A stretch of 64,000 nucleotides of DNA. Origin: Clostridiales bacterium. GTDB taxonomy: Bacteria; Bacillota; Clostridia; Oscillospirales; Acutalibacteraceae. How positions within the stretch are numbered: the first letter of the stretch is position 1; every line of letters starts with the position of its first letter. The DNA lies in NCBI GenBank assembly GCA_019422525.1, contig JAHZDE010000013.1, positions 1 to 64,000 of the forward strand, given 5' to 3'. Below are positions 42,430 to 52,312 of this stretch, piece after piece. Position numbers and translations under genes: made by a program. A model generated the notes under the pieces. It worked only from the letters and a program-made list of their open reading frames with translations, had not been told where the DNA came from and did no database searches.

Positions 42430-43866
42430 ATGGAATATGAAGAGTTTATGACGCGGGCCATCGACGAGATGCGTGACCGTTTCCCGGAAGCAGAGATCAG
42501 CGTGCAGGAAGTGTCCAAGCTGCAGGGCCACTCCTACACGGGTATGTCTGTCCGCCCGGAAAACAGCGCGATCGGAGCCACCCTGAACCTGAAAGAATTC
42601 TATGAGGCGTTTGATTCCGGACTGCCCATCGAAGAGGTCATGAATCGGATTGAGAGCACTGTTGACATGGCAATCCGGCATATGCCGAATTATGATACCC
42701 ACATGCTGGCCGACTACGACCAGATCAAGGATACCCTCACCATTGAGCTTGTCCCTGTCGCCGGAAACGAGGAAAAGCTTTCTCAGATTCCGCACAGGAA
42801 TATGGCAGACCTGGCCGTTGTCTATCGTTTCAAGTTGGAAAGCAACGCGCAAGGAACTGCCAGCGTTCTCATTACAAACAACATGCTGGCCGGCTATAAG
42901 ATCACCCCGGATCAGCTTCACGCGGATGCCCTGGAAGCTTCCATGAAAAGTCGTCCGGCCAATCTTCTGAACATGAGCGAGGCTGTGCACGAGATGATCG
43001 GCAGTATGGGAGATCCTTTGTTCACGGAAGAGTTTCCCTCTCTTTGGGTAGCCACTGCGGGCGACGGGCAATATGGCGCCGGGGTGATTCAGTATCCCGG
43101 TTTTCTGGATCAGGCGGCAGAAATGCTGGGCGGCGATTTCTATGTACTTCCCTCCTCGGTTCATGAAGTTCTGCTCGTTCCCGATAACGGCACCATGGAG
43201 CTTGAATACCTGGAAGGGCTGGTGCGAACCGTCAATGCGGAAGATGTTGTCCCTGCAGAGCGGCTGTCTGACAGCGTATACCACTATGACAGCGAGGAAC
43301 ATATCTTCGAAAATGCCAGGACATTCGAAGAACGCGAGGCAGCTAAAGACACCGCCATTCTCCGGGATGAGCCCTTTGACAAGGCTGCGGATGATGCACC
43401 CGCCAAGGACACCATCCGGGTTCTTCTGGTGGAGCCGAATGAGCACCCGAAAGTGGTCGAGATCGGCACAGGACTGAAGCCCCTTCAGAAAGCCGTCGGC
43501 GGCGACATTGAAGTCGTTTATCCCTACGCAGATCCGGTAGGTCTGATCGTCAACGAAGAAGGCAAGATCAACGGGTTGCCGCTGAATCGGGCACTGCGTG
43601 ACGAAGACAACGAGATCTATGACATTGTGGCCGGGCCTTTCCTGGTCGCCGGACTTACCGAGGATAGTTTCGGGTCGCTCACCGAGGAACAGATCAGCAA
43701 ATTTGAAGCACTTTTTCATCAGCCTGAGGCCTTTGTGAGGATGGGACACAGTATTCTGGCGATTCCGATTCCCGACGAGGCGCTTCAGGCGCGTGATGCC
43801 GACAAAGCGAAAGAGGATCACGGAGAGAAGCCAAAACGCAAAACGCCGGACCGGGATAGCCTCTGA
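42430..43866 (+). CDS. DUF5688-like and DUF3846-like two-domain protein
   Basis: 478 residues. The N-terminal 290 residues read as DUF5688 (VSKLQGHSYTGMSVRPENSA, PNLKE-type strand TLNLKEFYEAF, VYRFKLESNAQGTASVLITN, EVLLVPDNG). The C-terminal part is DUF3846-like (RVLLVEPNEHPKVVEIGTGL, ADPVGLIVNEEGKINGLPLN), the same domain carried by the ArdA fusion of element A. Both domains are common in clostridial ICEs; their activity is not known. It lies just before the PcfB-VirD4 genes. Confidence 0.8.
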   Translation: MEYEEFMTRAIDEMRDRFPEAEISVQEVSKLQGHSYTGMSVRPENSAIGATLNLKEFYEAFDSGLPIEEVMNRIESTVDMAIRHMPNYDTHMLADYDQIKDTLTIELVPVAGNEEKLSQIPHRNMADLAVVYRFKLESNAQGTASVLITNNMLAGYKITPDQLHADALEASMKSRPANLLNMSEAVHEMIGSMGDPLFTEEFPSLWVATAGDGQYGAGVIQYPGFLDQAAEMLGGDFYVLPSSVHEVLLVPDNGTMELEYLEGLVRTVNAEDVVPAERLSDSVYHYDSEEHIFENARTFEEREAAKDTAILRDEPFDKAADDAPAKDTIRVLLVEPNEHPKVVEIGTGLKPLQKAVGGDIEVVYPYADPVGLIVNEEGKINGLPLNRALRDEDNEIYDIVAGPFLVAGLTEDSFGSLTEEQISKFEALFHQPEAFVRMGHSILAIPIPDEALQARDADKAKEDHGEKPKRKTPDRDSL

Positions 43867-43908
43867 GCGTGAACCGGCCATGTACCTAACCGAAGGTGGT
43901 GGTAAACC

Positions 43909-44394
43909 ATGCAGGAAGAAGTCGAAAACAGAACTGTCAATTTGGCCATTAGTGTGTCCAAACTCACCGCACGGAGCATTCTTCGGCTTGCACTGAAAGG
44001 CCTTGCGTATCTCAGGCGGAAATCCAAGGAATCGGCCATGAAAAAACCGATCGGCAAGCAGACAATCCAGCAGCTTATCGGGCAGGATCAGGGCGTTACC
44101 AACATCGACATCTCCAAAACAGACCTGAAGGGATTCGAGAAATACGCCCGGAAATATCGTGTTGACTATGCAATCACCAAGGATAAATCCGTGATTCCTC
44201 CCAAGTACCTGGTCTTCTTCAAGGCAAGGGATGCAGATGCCATGACGGCTGCCTTCAATGCCTATTCTGCGGAGATTCTGGCCAAGAACAAACGCCCCAG
44301 TGTTCTCAAGACGCTGCACAAGCTGATCAACGCAGTGCGTGACATCCCGGCCAAGGCGGTCACCCGGGACAAGCAGAGGGAGCAGTCACGATGA
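43909..44394 (+). CDS. PcfB/DUF3801-family relaxosome adaptor
   Basis: 161 residues. QEEVENRTVNLAISVSKLTA, GKQTIQQLIGQDQGVTNIDI and YRVDYAITKDKS align by eye with the element A protein at 32851. It overlaps VirD4 by four bases. The C-terminus is basic. Same inferred role: linking relaxosome and coupling protein. Confidence 0.88.
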   Translation: MQEEVENRTVNLAISVSKLTARSILRLALKGLAYLRRKSKESAMKKPIGKQTIQQLIGQDQGVTNIDISKTDLKGFEKYARKYRVDYAITKDKSVIPPKYLVFFKARDADAMTAAFNAYSAEILAKNKRPSVLKTLHKLINAVRDIPAKAVTRDKQREQSR

Positions 44395-46151
44395 AGCTGG
44401 ATACTCGCAAGCTGAAAAAAGGCTTTATTCTGGCGCTTCCCTATCTCATGGCGGGTCTCATTTGCACCAACCTGGGTGAAGCATGGCGTATGGCGGAAGG
44501 TGCCGATGCCTCCGAAAGATTGCTGTCCTTCTTTGCAGCTATCGGCATCGCTTTCGGCACTCCCCTTCCGAGCCTTCATCCCTTTGACTTGTTGGTGGGT
44601 CTTGTCTGCGGCGCGGCCTTAAAAGCTGCCGTCTACCTCCGTGGCAAGAACGCCAAGCACTATAAGCACAACATCGAGTACGGCAGCGCCCGCTGGGGCA
44701 CGGCAAAAGATATTGAGCCATTCATCGATCCGGTGTTCGAGAATAACATCATCCTGACCCGGACAGAGCGCCTGATGATAAGCAACCGCCCCAAGAATCC
44801 CGCCAACGCCCGAAACAAAAACGTCCTGATTGTCGGTGGATCCGGTTCCGGCAAGACCCGCTTCTGGATCAAACCGAATCTGCTCCAGCTGCACAGCTCG
44901 TATGTGCTCACCGACCCCAAAGGCACCACACTCCTTGAGGTCGGGAACGCCTTTGTCCATGCCAAATACCGCATCAAGATTTTCAATACAATTAACTTCC
45001 ACAAATCCATGCACTACAACCCTTTCGCCTATATCCACAGCGAGAAGGATATTCTAAAGCTGACCACCACACTTATGGCCAACACCAAGGGCGAAGGCAA
45101 GGGCGGAGACCCTTTCTGGGACAAGGCCGAGACACTTCTTTACTGTGCCCTCATCGGGTATATCCACTATGAAGCACCGAAAGAAGAGCAGAACTTTGCC
45201 ACACTGATTGAGTTTATCAACGCTATGGAGGTCCGTGAGGACGACGAGGATTTTCAGAATCCGGTCGATTTGATGTTTGAGGAACTCAAGAAGAAAAAGC
45301 CGAATCACTTTGCCGTCCGGCAGTATGCGAAATTCAAGCTGGCGGCCGGCAAAACTCTGAAAAGTATTCTGGTATCCGCCGGGGCCCGCCTTGCCCCCTT
45401 TGACATCCAGGAAGTTCGCGAGATCACCATGTATGATGAGCTGGAACTGGACACGCTGGGCGATGAAAAGACCGCCCTGTTCCTGATGATGTCCGATACA
45501 GACGGGAGCTTCAATTTCCTGATCAGCATGATCTACACCCAGCTATTCAATCTGCTGTGCGAGAAAGCCGACGATGTGTACGGCGGCAGGCTTCCGGTGC
45601 ATGTACGATGCCTGATTGATGAGGCGGCCAACATAGGCCAGATTCCAAACCTGGAGAAGCTGGTGGCTACCATCCGTTCCCGCGAGATCAGCACCTGTCT
45701 GGTATTGCAGGCCCGTTCCCAGCTGAAAGCCATCTACAAGGACAATGCGGATACCATCATCGGCAACATGGACTCTCAGGTTTTCTTGGGCGGCTCCGAA
45801 CCTACCACACTAAAGGAGCTTGCAGAAGCCCTTGGCGAAGAAACAATCGATACGTTCAATACCTCGGATACACGCGGCAACAGCCCTAGCTACGGAACAA
45901 ACTATCAGAAGCTTGGTAAGGAACTGATGAGCCGGGATGAACTGGCCGTTCTGGACGGCAGTAAATGCATTCTACAGCTGCGCGGCGTCCGGCCTTTTTT
46001 GTCTGACAAATACAATCTGACCCAACACCCGAACTACAAGTACACAGCTGACTACGATAAGAAACTCACCTTCGATATCGAGAAGTATCTGGATACCAGA
46101 GCAAAGCTTCACCCGAAGGATGAGTTCTTTGTATTTGGAGAGAATCTGTAA
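44391..46151 (+). CDS. VirD4/TraG-type coupling ATPase
   Basis: 586 residues. Two N-terminal membrane segments, Walker A VGGSGSGKTRFWIKPNLLQ, DPKGT box and Walker B CLIDEAANIGQIPNL. Phe of the usual DEF is Ala here. Related over its length to the element A protein at 31085. It ends before a set of hairpins and the Maff2 gene. Confidence 0.95.
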   Translation: MKLDTRKLKKGFILALPYLMAGLICTNLGEAWRMAEGADASERLLSFFAAIGIAFGTPLPSLHPFDLLVGLVCGAALKAAVYLRGKNAKHYKHNIEYGSARWGTAKDIEPFIDPVFENNIILTRTERLMISNRPKNPANARNKNVLIVGGSGSGKTRFWIKPNLLQLHSSYVLTDPKGTTLLEVGNAFVHAKYRIKIFNTINFHKSMHYNPFAYIHSEKDILKLTTTLMANTKGEGKGGDPFWDKAETLLYCALIGYIHYEAPKEEQNFATLIEFINAMEVREDDEDFQNPVDLMFEELKKKKPNHFAVRQYAKFKLAAGKTLKSILVSAGARLAPFDIQEVREITMYDELELDTLGDEKTALFLMMSDTDGSFNFLISMIYTQLFNLLCEKADDVYGGRLPVHVRCLIDEAANIGQIPNLEKLVATIRSREISTCLVLQARSQLKAIYKDNADTIIGNMDSQVFLGGSEPTTLKELAEALGEETIDTFNTSDTRGNSPSYGTNYQKLGKELMSRDELAVLDGSKCILQLRGVRPFLSDKYNLTQHPNYKYTADYDKKLTFDIEKYLDTRAKLHPKDEFFVFGENL

Positions 46152-46192
46152 GCCGACAGATACGGATTCCAGACACTCTTCCCTGTCAACGC

Positions 46193-46257
46193 ACAGGCAG
46201 CTTCTGCTGCCTGTTTACATATCCGGAGCCGACCGATCATCAGCCCCGGATATTTTT
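46193..46257 (+). terminator. Hairpins between VirD4 and Maff2 genes
   Basis: ACAGGCAGC-TTCT-GCTGCCTGT (46193-46214), then ATATCCGG with CCGGATAT and TTTTAT (46219-46257), a terminator-like unit. A third small stem ACCGGCA/TGCCGGT follows. Maff2 must therefore be expressed by read-through or from a promoter within 46258-46340, which I could not define. Confidence 0.65.
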
Positions 46258-46356
46258 ATGTCTTTCTGAACCGGCAGGTGCACATGCCGGTAAAGAAGGC
46301 AGCATCAACCATCCAACCCCGCCGAAACAGGCGGGCAAAACAAGGAGGAAAAACTT

Positions 46357-46572
46357 ATGGCATTCTTCAACAGCGCAATCAGTGTTCTGCAGACCCTCGT
46401 CGTGGCTCTCGGTGCCGGCCTTGGCATCTGGGGTGCAATCAACCTGCTGGAAGGCTACGGCAACGACAACCCCGGTGCAAAGAGCCAGGGCATGAAGCAG
46501 CTGATGGCCGGCGGCGGTGTGGCCCTCATCGGCATGACCCTGGTGCCTCTGCTGTCCGGTCTCTTCAGCTAA
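46357..46572 (+). CDS. Maff2-family small membrane protein
   Basis: 71 residues, AAGGAGG upstream. Two hydrophobic helices around the loop GAINLLEGYGNDNPGAKSQG; LMAGGGVALIGMTLVPLL is the second. Same protein as at 30838 in element A. The C-terminus is LSGLFS. Membrane channel or pilin-like role inferred from size and place. Confidence 0.9.
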   Translation: MAFFNSAISVLQTLVVALGAGLGIWGAINLLEGYGNDNPGAKSQGMKQLMAGGGVALIGMTLVPLLSGLFS

Positions 46573-46589
46573 GGAAGGGGTGTTGATCG

Positions 46590-47456
46590 TTGGACAGCGT
46601 ACTCGATCAGATTGGGGAATGGTTCAAGGAAATCCTTATTTCCGCCATCATGAACCAGCTGACGGGACTGTTTGATTCGGTAAACACGCAGGTCGGCGAT
46701 ATTGCAACGCAAGTGGGAACGACCCCGGCGAACTTCTCGCCGGGGATTTTTTCCATGATCCGGACTGTTTCCGAATCCGTGATTATCCCGATTGCAGGTT
46801 TGATTCTGACATTTATCGCCTGCTATGAGCTGATTCAGATGATCATTGAACACAACAACCTTGCCAACTTCGAAACCTGGATTTTCTTCAAATGGGTCTT
46901 CAAGACCTTCGTTGCCGTCGTTCTGATCACCAACACCTTCAACATCGTGATGGCCGTCTTTGACGTAACGCAGAACGTGATCAATAACGCAGGCGGGCTT
47001 ATTACAGGCAACACAGCAATCAATGCCACCGCCCTTGAATCCCTGCAGGATACACTGGAGGGCATGGAAATTGGCAACCTCTTGGCCCTCTTCCTGAATT
47101 GTCTGGTAGTTCAGCTAACCATCAAGGCTCTGAGCGTCGTGATCTTCGTGATCGTCTATGGCCGCATGATTGAGATCTACCTGATGACCAGTCTGGCGCC
47201 GATTCCGTTTTCCACCTTCGGGAACCGAGAGCAGAGCATGATGGGTCAGAATTATCTGCGTTCCCTCTTTGCCCTGGGATTTCAGGGATTTCTCATTATG
47301 ATCTGCGTCGGCATCTATGCGGTGATGATTCAGAGCGTATCGGTTTCGGATGACATCATCGGCTCTATCTGGGGAATTCTCGGGTACACGGTGCTGCTCT
47401 GCTTCACCCTGTTTAAGACCGGCACCCTCGCGAAGAGCGTATTTTCGGCTCACTAA
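46590..47456 (+). CDS. VirB6/TrbL-like polytopic channel protein
   Basis: 288 residues from a TTG, the same length as the element A protein. IGEWFKEILISAIMNQLTGL at the start, VIIPIAGLILTFIACYELIQ, LSVVIFVIVYGRMIEIYLMT and LAPIPFSTFGNREQSMMGQN. About six membrane helices. It continues the Maff2-VirB6-PrgI-VirB4 order. Confidence 0.93.
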   Translation: MDSVLDQIGEWFKEILISAIMNQLTGLFDSVNTQVGDIATQVGTTPANFSPGIFSMIRTVSESVIIPIAGLILTFIACYELIQMIIEHNNLANFETWIFFKWVFKTFVAVVLITNTFNIVMAVFDVTQNVINNAGGLITGNTAINATALESLQDTLEGMEIGNLLALFLNCLVVQLTIKALSVVIFVIVYGRMIEIYLMTSLAPIPFSTFGNREQSMMGQNYLRSLFALGFQGFLIMICVGIYAVMIQSVSVSDDIIGSIWGILGYTVLLCFTLFKTGTLAKSVFSAH

Positions 47457-47476
47457 GGAAGGAGGGTTCCATCTCA

Positions 47477-47902
47477 GTGGCAGCTTATATTCCGGTTCCT
47501 CGCGACCTTACGAGGGTCAAATCCAAGATCCTGTTCAACCTGACAAAACGTCAGCTTATCTGCTTTGGGGCGGGTGCACTGATCGGTGTCCCGTCTTTCT
47601 TTTTGATCAAAGCCGGAGGCAATACCAGCATGGCTTCCATCTGCATGATCCTCATCATGCTGCCCTTCTTCTTTCTGGGAATGTATGAGCGGGACGGACA
47701 GCCTCTGGAAAAGATTGCAAAGCAGTTTATCCAGGCAAAGTTTGTGAGACCAAAGGTCAGACCCTACCAGACAAACAACTATTACGCCGTCCTGATTCGT
47801 CAGGAGCAGGCAGAAATGGAGGTAAGAGACATTGTTTTCGGTGAAAAATCTGTTTCGAAAAACAGAGACCCGGAACCTAAAGATTCCGAAGAATCTGACT
47901 AA
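47477..47902 (+). CDS. PrgI-family membrane protein
   Basis: 141 residues from a GTG with GGAGG 11 bases upstream. YIPVPRDLTRVKSKILFNLT, two membrane helices (LICFGAGALIGVPSFFLI and MASICMILIMLPFFFLGMY), then a basic tail. It overlaps VirB4 by 71 bases. Its acidic C-terminal tail extends further than that of the element A protein. Confidence 0.9.
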   Translation: MAAYIPVPRDLTRVKSKILFNLTKRQLICFGAGALIGVPSFFLIKAGGNTSMASICMILIMLPFFFLGMYERDGQPLEKIAKQFIQAKFVRPKVRPYQTNNYYAVLIRQEQAEMEVRDIVFGEKSVSKNRDPEPKDSEESD

Positions 47903-50273
47903 GGCACAGACAAGGCAGATTCAAGGGATCATCGACCGTGCAAGGCGGGACGACGGCATTCCGCGCACCGCACAGCAGTCCATCCCCTTTCAGCGGATGT
48001 TCCCGGATGGCATCTGCCGGGTCAGCAACAGGTACTACACCAAGACCGTTCAGTACCAGGACATCAACTATCAGTTGGCCCAGCAGGAGGACAAAACCGC
48101 CATCTTCGAAGAGTGGTGTTCCTTCCTGAACTTCTTCGACAGCTCGATTCACTTCGAACTGTCCTTCATGAACATGGCAACGGATGCGGAGGTCTTTGAG
48201 AAGAACCTCCGCATTCCCTACCGCAACGACCACTTCAACAACGTCCGCAGAGAGTACAGCCAGATGCTGAAATCTCAGCTTGCCCAGGGCAACAACGGTC
48301 TTACTAAGACCAAATATATCACGTTTGGCATTGAGGCCGATTCCATGCGGGAAGCAAAGCCCCGGCTGGAACATGTGCAGACTGACCTGCTGAACAATTT
48401 CAAGCGCCTGGGCGTTGTCGCCCGTGTGCTCAACGGCAAGGAACGCCTGCAGCTCATGCACGCTATGTTTCACATGGGGGATACCAACGACCGCTTTTTC
48501 TTTGACTGGGACTGGCTGGCCAGCTCCGGCCTTTCCGTGAAGGACTTCATTGCTCCCACATCCTTTTCCTTTCCCGGAAGCAGGACGTTTACCATGGGCA
48601 GCCTGTACGGAGCAATGAGTTACCTGCAGATCACGGCATCGGATCTCTCCGACCAGCTGCTGAAGGATTTTCTGGATATGGAGTCCAGCGAGATCATCAC
48701 CATGCACATTCAGTCGGTGGATCAGACCGCTGCCATCAAGCAGATCAAGCACACCATCACCGAGCTGGACAGGAGCAAGATTGAGGAGCAGAAAAAGGCC
48801 GTCCGTTCCGGCTACGACATGGACATCATTCCTTCTGATCTGGCCACCTACGGAAAGGACGCCAAGGCACTGCTGAAAGAGCTCCAGTCCCAGAACGAAC
48901 GGATGTTCCTGGTCACCTTTCTGATCATGAACACCGGCAAGACGCAACAGGAACTGGAGAACAACGTGTTTCAGGCATCCTCCATCGCCCAGAAGCACAA
49001 CTGCAACCTGCGGCGGCTGGATTTTCAGCAGGAACAGGGATTGATGAGCTGCCTGCCCCTTGCCAACAACCTGATTGAGATTCAGCGGGCACTGACCACC
49101 AGTTCCACCGCCATCTTCATCCCGTTTACCACGCAGGAACTCTTTCAGAACGGCGGCGAGGCCCTCTATTACGGCCTGAACGCCTTGTCCAACAACCTGA
49201 TCATGGTAGACCGGAAGAAGCTGAAAAATCCCAACGGACTGATTCTCGGCACCCCGGGTTCCGGCAAATCCTTTTCGGCCAAGCGCGAGATCACCAATGC
49301 CTTTCTGGTTACGGATGATGACATCATCATCTGCGATCCGGAAGCGGAGTACACGGCACTGGTCAACTGTCTGGAAGGTCAGGTCATCAAGATCAGCCCC
49401 ACCAGTACCGACTATATCAACCCCATGGACATCAACGAGTCCTACTCGGAAGACGATAACCCGCTGGCTCTGAAAGCCGACTTTATCCTCTCCCTCTGCG
49501 AACTGATTGTCGGCGGCAAGGAAGGCCTGCAGCCCATTGAAAAGACGGTCATCGACCGCTGTGTGCATCAGATCTACGTAGGTTACTTTGAGGACCCGAA
49601 GCCGGAAAACATGCCTCTGTTGGAGGACCTCTACAATGCCCTTTTGCAGCAGGAGGAAAAGGAAGCCCGCCGTGTGGCAACGGCCCTCGAAATCTATGTG
49701 AAAGGGTCGCTGAACCTGTTTAATCACAGAACAAACGTGGACATCAAGAACCGCCTGGTCTGCTACGATATCAAGGAACTGGGCAAGCAGCTCAAGAAGC
49801 TCGGCATGCTGATTGTGCAGGATCAGGTCTGGGGCCGCGTGACAGCCAACCGCAGTGCCGGCAAGACCACCCGCTACTATATGGACGAGTTCCACCTTCT
49901 TCTGAAGGAAGAGCAGACTGCCTCCTACTCTGTTGAGATCTGGAAGAGGTTCCGCAAATGGGGCGGCATTCCCACCGGAATCACGCAGAACGTGAAGGAT
50001 CTGTTGTCCAGCCGCGAAGTCGAAAACATCTTCGAGAACTCCGACTTTGTTTATATGCTGAACCAGGCTGCCGGTGACCGTCAGATTCTTGCCCAGCAGC
50101 TGAACATTTCCCCGCACCAGCTTTCTTATGTGACGCACTCCGGCGAAGGCGAAGGTTTGCTCTTCTACGGCAATGTGATTCTGCCCTTCGTGGATCACTT
50201 CCCGACAGATCTGGAACTCTACCGCATCATGACCACAAAGCTCTCCGAGGTTGCGGGCACAAAGGCGGTGTGA
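47832..50273 (+). CDS. VirB4-type conjugation ATPase
   Basis: 813 residues from a TTG with GGAGG nine bases upstream. Walker A LGTPGSGKSFSAKREI, Walker B YYMDEFHLLLKEEQTA, FRKWGGIPTGITQNVKDLL. FPDGICRVSNRYYTKTVQYQ at the N-terminus mirrors element A. A long antisense open frame lies across this gene and is a coding shadow. Confidence 0.95.
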   Translation: MFSVKNLFRKTETRNLKIPKNLTKAQTRQIQGIIDRARRDDGIPRTAQQSIPFQRMFPDGICRVSNRYYTKTVQYQDINYQLAQQEDKTAIFEEWCSFLNFFDSSIHFELSFMNMATDAEVFEKNLRIPYRNDHFNNVRREYSQMLKSQLAQGNNGLTKTKYITFGIEADSMREAKPRLEHVQTDLLNNFKRLGVVARVLNGKERLQLMHAMFHMGDTNDRFFFDWDWLASSGLSVKDFIAPTSFSFPGSRTFTMGSLYGAMSYLQITASDLSDQLLKDFLDMESSEIITMHIQSVDQTAAIKQIKHTITELDRSKIEEQKKAVRSGYDMDIIPSDLATYGKDAKALLKELQSQNERMFLVTFLIMNTGKTQQELENNVFQASSIAQKHNCNLRRLDFQQEQGLMSCLPLANNLIEIQRALTTSSTAIFIPFTTQELFQNGGEALYYGLNALSNNLIMVDRKKLKNPNGLILGTPGSGKSFSAKREITNAFLVTDDDIIICDPEAEYTALVNCLEGQVIKISPTSTDYINPMDINESYSEDDNPLALKADFILSLCELIVGGKEGLQPIEKTVIDRCVHQIYVGYFEDPKPENMPLLEDLYNALLQQEEKEARRVATALEIYVKGSLNLFNHRTNVDIKNRLVCYDIKELGKQLKKLGMLIVQDQVWGRVTANRSAGKTTRYYMDEFHLLLKEEQTASYSVEIWKRFRKWGGIPTGITQNVKDLLSSREVENIFENSDFVYMLNQAAGDRQILAQQLNISPHQLSYVTHSGEGEGLLFYGNVILPFVDHFPTDLELYRIMTTKLSEVAGTKAV

Positions 50274-50274
50274 G

Positions 50275-52032
50275 ATGGCAAGGAAATCAACACGACTCCA
50301 TTTCACCGATGATGAGCTAGCCAATTCCAAGATCAAAAAAGCGGCGGAAAAGGCTGAGAAAGCCGCAGACAAAGCGGACCGCGCCGCTGCAAAGGTGCCC
50401 AAGCGGAGAAAGCTCAAGATGGAAGCCGATAAGACCGCTGAGCGGGCAGCACGTCTCGCCTTCCAAAAAGAGGAGATTCCTGCAGGCGAACTGGTCGGCA
50501 AAAAGGCCGGCTTTCCGAAGGCGGCCTTTTCCAGTGCCATTCATGGACAGGTCGCTGCAAACAACCAGGATGAAAACACAGCGGTGCAGGCTGTCGATGC
50601 CTCTGTGGAAGCAGCCGAAACCAGTGCCCACGCTGTTGAGCATACGGTTTACAGCAAGAAGCTGAAGTCCAGCCAAAAGGCAGACCGCCTCCTGTCCAAA
50701 TCAGACGCCGCCAACGTGAATGCACTTTATCAGCAGCGCATGGCGGAGCATCCGGAAGCGTTTTCCAACCCGCTTTCCCGCTGGCAGCAGAAACGGAAGA
50801 TCCGCAAGGAGTATATGGCAGCCAGGAGAGCTGAGACCGCAGCGGCAAATGCCGGAACCGCAGCCAAAAGCGGCGCCACAGGGATTAAGAGTCTTGGACA
50901 AAAGCTGGCGGACATCAGGGACAAAGCCTTTGAGTATGCTGCATCCCATCCTCATGTGATTCTGATGATTGCGGCAATAGCACTTCTTGTCATGGTCGTT
51001 TCTTCTGCTCTGTCCTCCTGTTCTGTTTTTCTGCCGGGAAGTTCCGGTGCTGTAGTGGCAACCACCTTCGCCGCCGATGATGACGATATCATTGGAGCGA
51101 ACGAGGACTACAAGGCCCTGGAAGCCGAACTGCAGCGAGAAGTGGATGCCATAGAGACCACCCATCCCGGTTACGATGAGTACAACTATTTTCTGGATGA
51201 GATCGGCCATGATCCGTATCAGTTGGCGGCATACCTGACTGTAAAGTTCGAGGACTATACAAGAAGCGAGGTTCAGACCACGCTGCATACCCTCTTCGAC
51301 CTTCAGTACGAGCTGCAGCTGGAAGAAGAGGTAGAGATCCGCTACCGGACGGAAACCAGAACTGGCACCACCACTTCCACTGACCCCGAAACCGGTGAAC
51401 TCATAGAAGAGGAATACGAGTACGAGGTTGAAGTTCCCTATGAGTATCACATCCTCAACGTTACCCTGCGTAATAAAAACCTGGGCCATGTGATTACAGA
51501 ATCCGGCGGCATGAACGAGGATCAGGCCGAACGCTATGCCATCCTGCTTCAGACCAAGGGCAACAAGGACTATCTCTTTGCGGATGACCCTTACGTTGCA
51601 ACCAGCGACGAGTACCTGGATTATCAGGTTCCGGGGGAAGCACTGACCAATGAGCGCTTTGCCAATATGATCCGGGAAGCAGAAAAATACCTGGGGTATC
51701 CGTATGTTTGGGGTGGGTCTTCCCCTTCCACCAGCTTTGACTGCTCCGGCTTTGTGAGCTACGTCATCAACCACTGCGGGAACGGATGGAATGTAGGGCG
51801 CCTGACCGCAAACGGCCTGAAAAACTATTGTACGATCATCCGTCCGGAGGAAGCACAGCCCGGAGACCTGATTTTCTTCCAGGGTACCTACAACACATCG
51901 GGGGCCAGCCATGTAGGCATCTATGTCGGCAACGGCATGATGATCCACTGTGGCAACCCGATATCCTATGCATCCATCAACACGTCCTATTGGCAGCAGC
52001 ACTTCTACTGCTTCGGACGCATTCCAGGGTAA
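50275..52032 (+). CDS. NlpC/P60 peptidoglycan hydrolase of the transfer apparatus
   Basis: 585 residues from the ATG two bases after the VirB4 stop. Basic, coiled cytoplasmic part; one membrane helix near 230 (ILMIAAIALLVMVVSSALSS); extracellular region; C-terminal NlpC/P60 domain with catalytic Cys in SFDCSGFVSYV and His in ASHVGIYVGNG. Same plan as the element A protein at 23537, including a repeated Arg/Thr-Gly-rich segment TETRTGTTTSTDPETGE. Cell-wall opening role inferred. Confidence 0.92.
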   Translation: MARKSTRLHFTDDELANSKIKKAAEKAEKAADKADRAAAKVPKRRKLKMEADKTAERAARLAFQKEEIPAGELVGKKAGFPKAAFSSAIHGQVAANNQDENTAVQAVDASVEAAETSAHAVEHTVYSKKLKSSQKADRLLSKSDAANVNALYQQRMAEHPEAFSNPLSRWQQKRKIRKEYMAARRAETAAANAGTAAKSGATGIKSLGQKLADIRDKAFEYAASHPHVILMIAAIALLVMVVSSALSSCSVFLPGSSGAVVATTFAADDDDIIGANEDYKALEAELQREVDAIETTHPGYDEYNYFLDEIGHDPYQLAAYLTVKFEDYTRSEVQTTLHTLFDLQYELQLEEEVEIRYRTETRTGTTTSTDPETGELIEEEYEYEVEVPYEYHILNVTLRNKNLGHVITESGGMNEDQAERYAILLQTKGNKDYLFADDPYVATSDEYLDYQVPGEALTNERFANMIREAEKYLGYPYVWGGSSPSTSFDCSGFVSYVINHCGNGWNVGRLTANGLKNYCTIIRPEEAQPGDLIFFQGTYNTSGASHVGIYVGNGMMIHCGNPISYASINTSYWQQHFYCFGRIPG

Positions 52033-52045
52033 AGGAGAAAACACG

Positions 52046-52312
52046 ATGACGAAGCTGGAACGAATCGGCGCGGATCTGGAACGCGCCCGTGTAAAACAGG
52101 CGGAATGGACCCGCCGGGTCAAAGATCTGGAGGCCCGCTATCAGGAGGAAGAAAACAGCAGAATTCATTCCATGGTGCATGCTGCAAATCTGACCCCGGA
52201 ACAGTTGGCCCGGATCATTGAGATGGCCACAAAAGGCACTGTCGGCGTCTATCCCGCGCAGGATGAGGCGCCTGTAAATTCTGATAAGGAGGATGATGGC
52301 AATGAAGATTAA
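52046..52312 (+). CDS. DUF4315-family coiled-coil protein
   Basis: 88 residues from the ATG at 52046, AAAGGAG upstream. LERIGADLERARVKQAEWTR, then AANLTPEQLARIIEMATKG and an acidic tail. It overlaps the DUF4366 gene. Counterpart of 22508-22792. Confidence 0.83.
   Translation: MTKLERIGADLERARVKQAEWTRRVKDLEARYQEEENSRIHSMVHAANLTPEQLARIIEMATKGTVGVYPAQDEAPVNSDKEDDGNED

Noticed and set aside
41842..44319. Open minus frame of about 825 codons opposite the DUF5688/DUF3846 and PcfB genes
   Set aside because: It has no ribosome site or recognisable domain, and reads as a shadow of GC-rich codon use on plus, where the genes are well supported.
47877..50540. Open minus frame of about 887 codons opposite VirB4
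   Set aside because: It is fully antisense to an intact VirB4 with all motifs; its protein is low in normal domain patterns. Codon-bias artefact.
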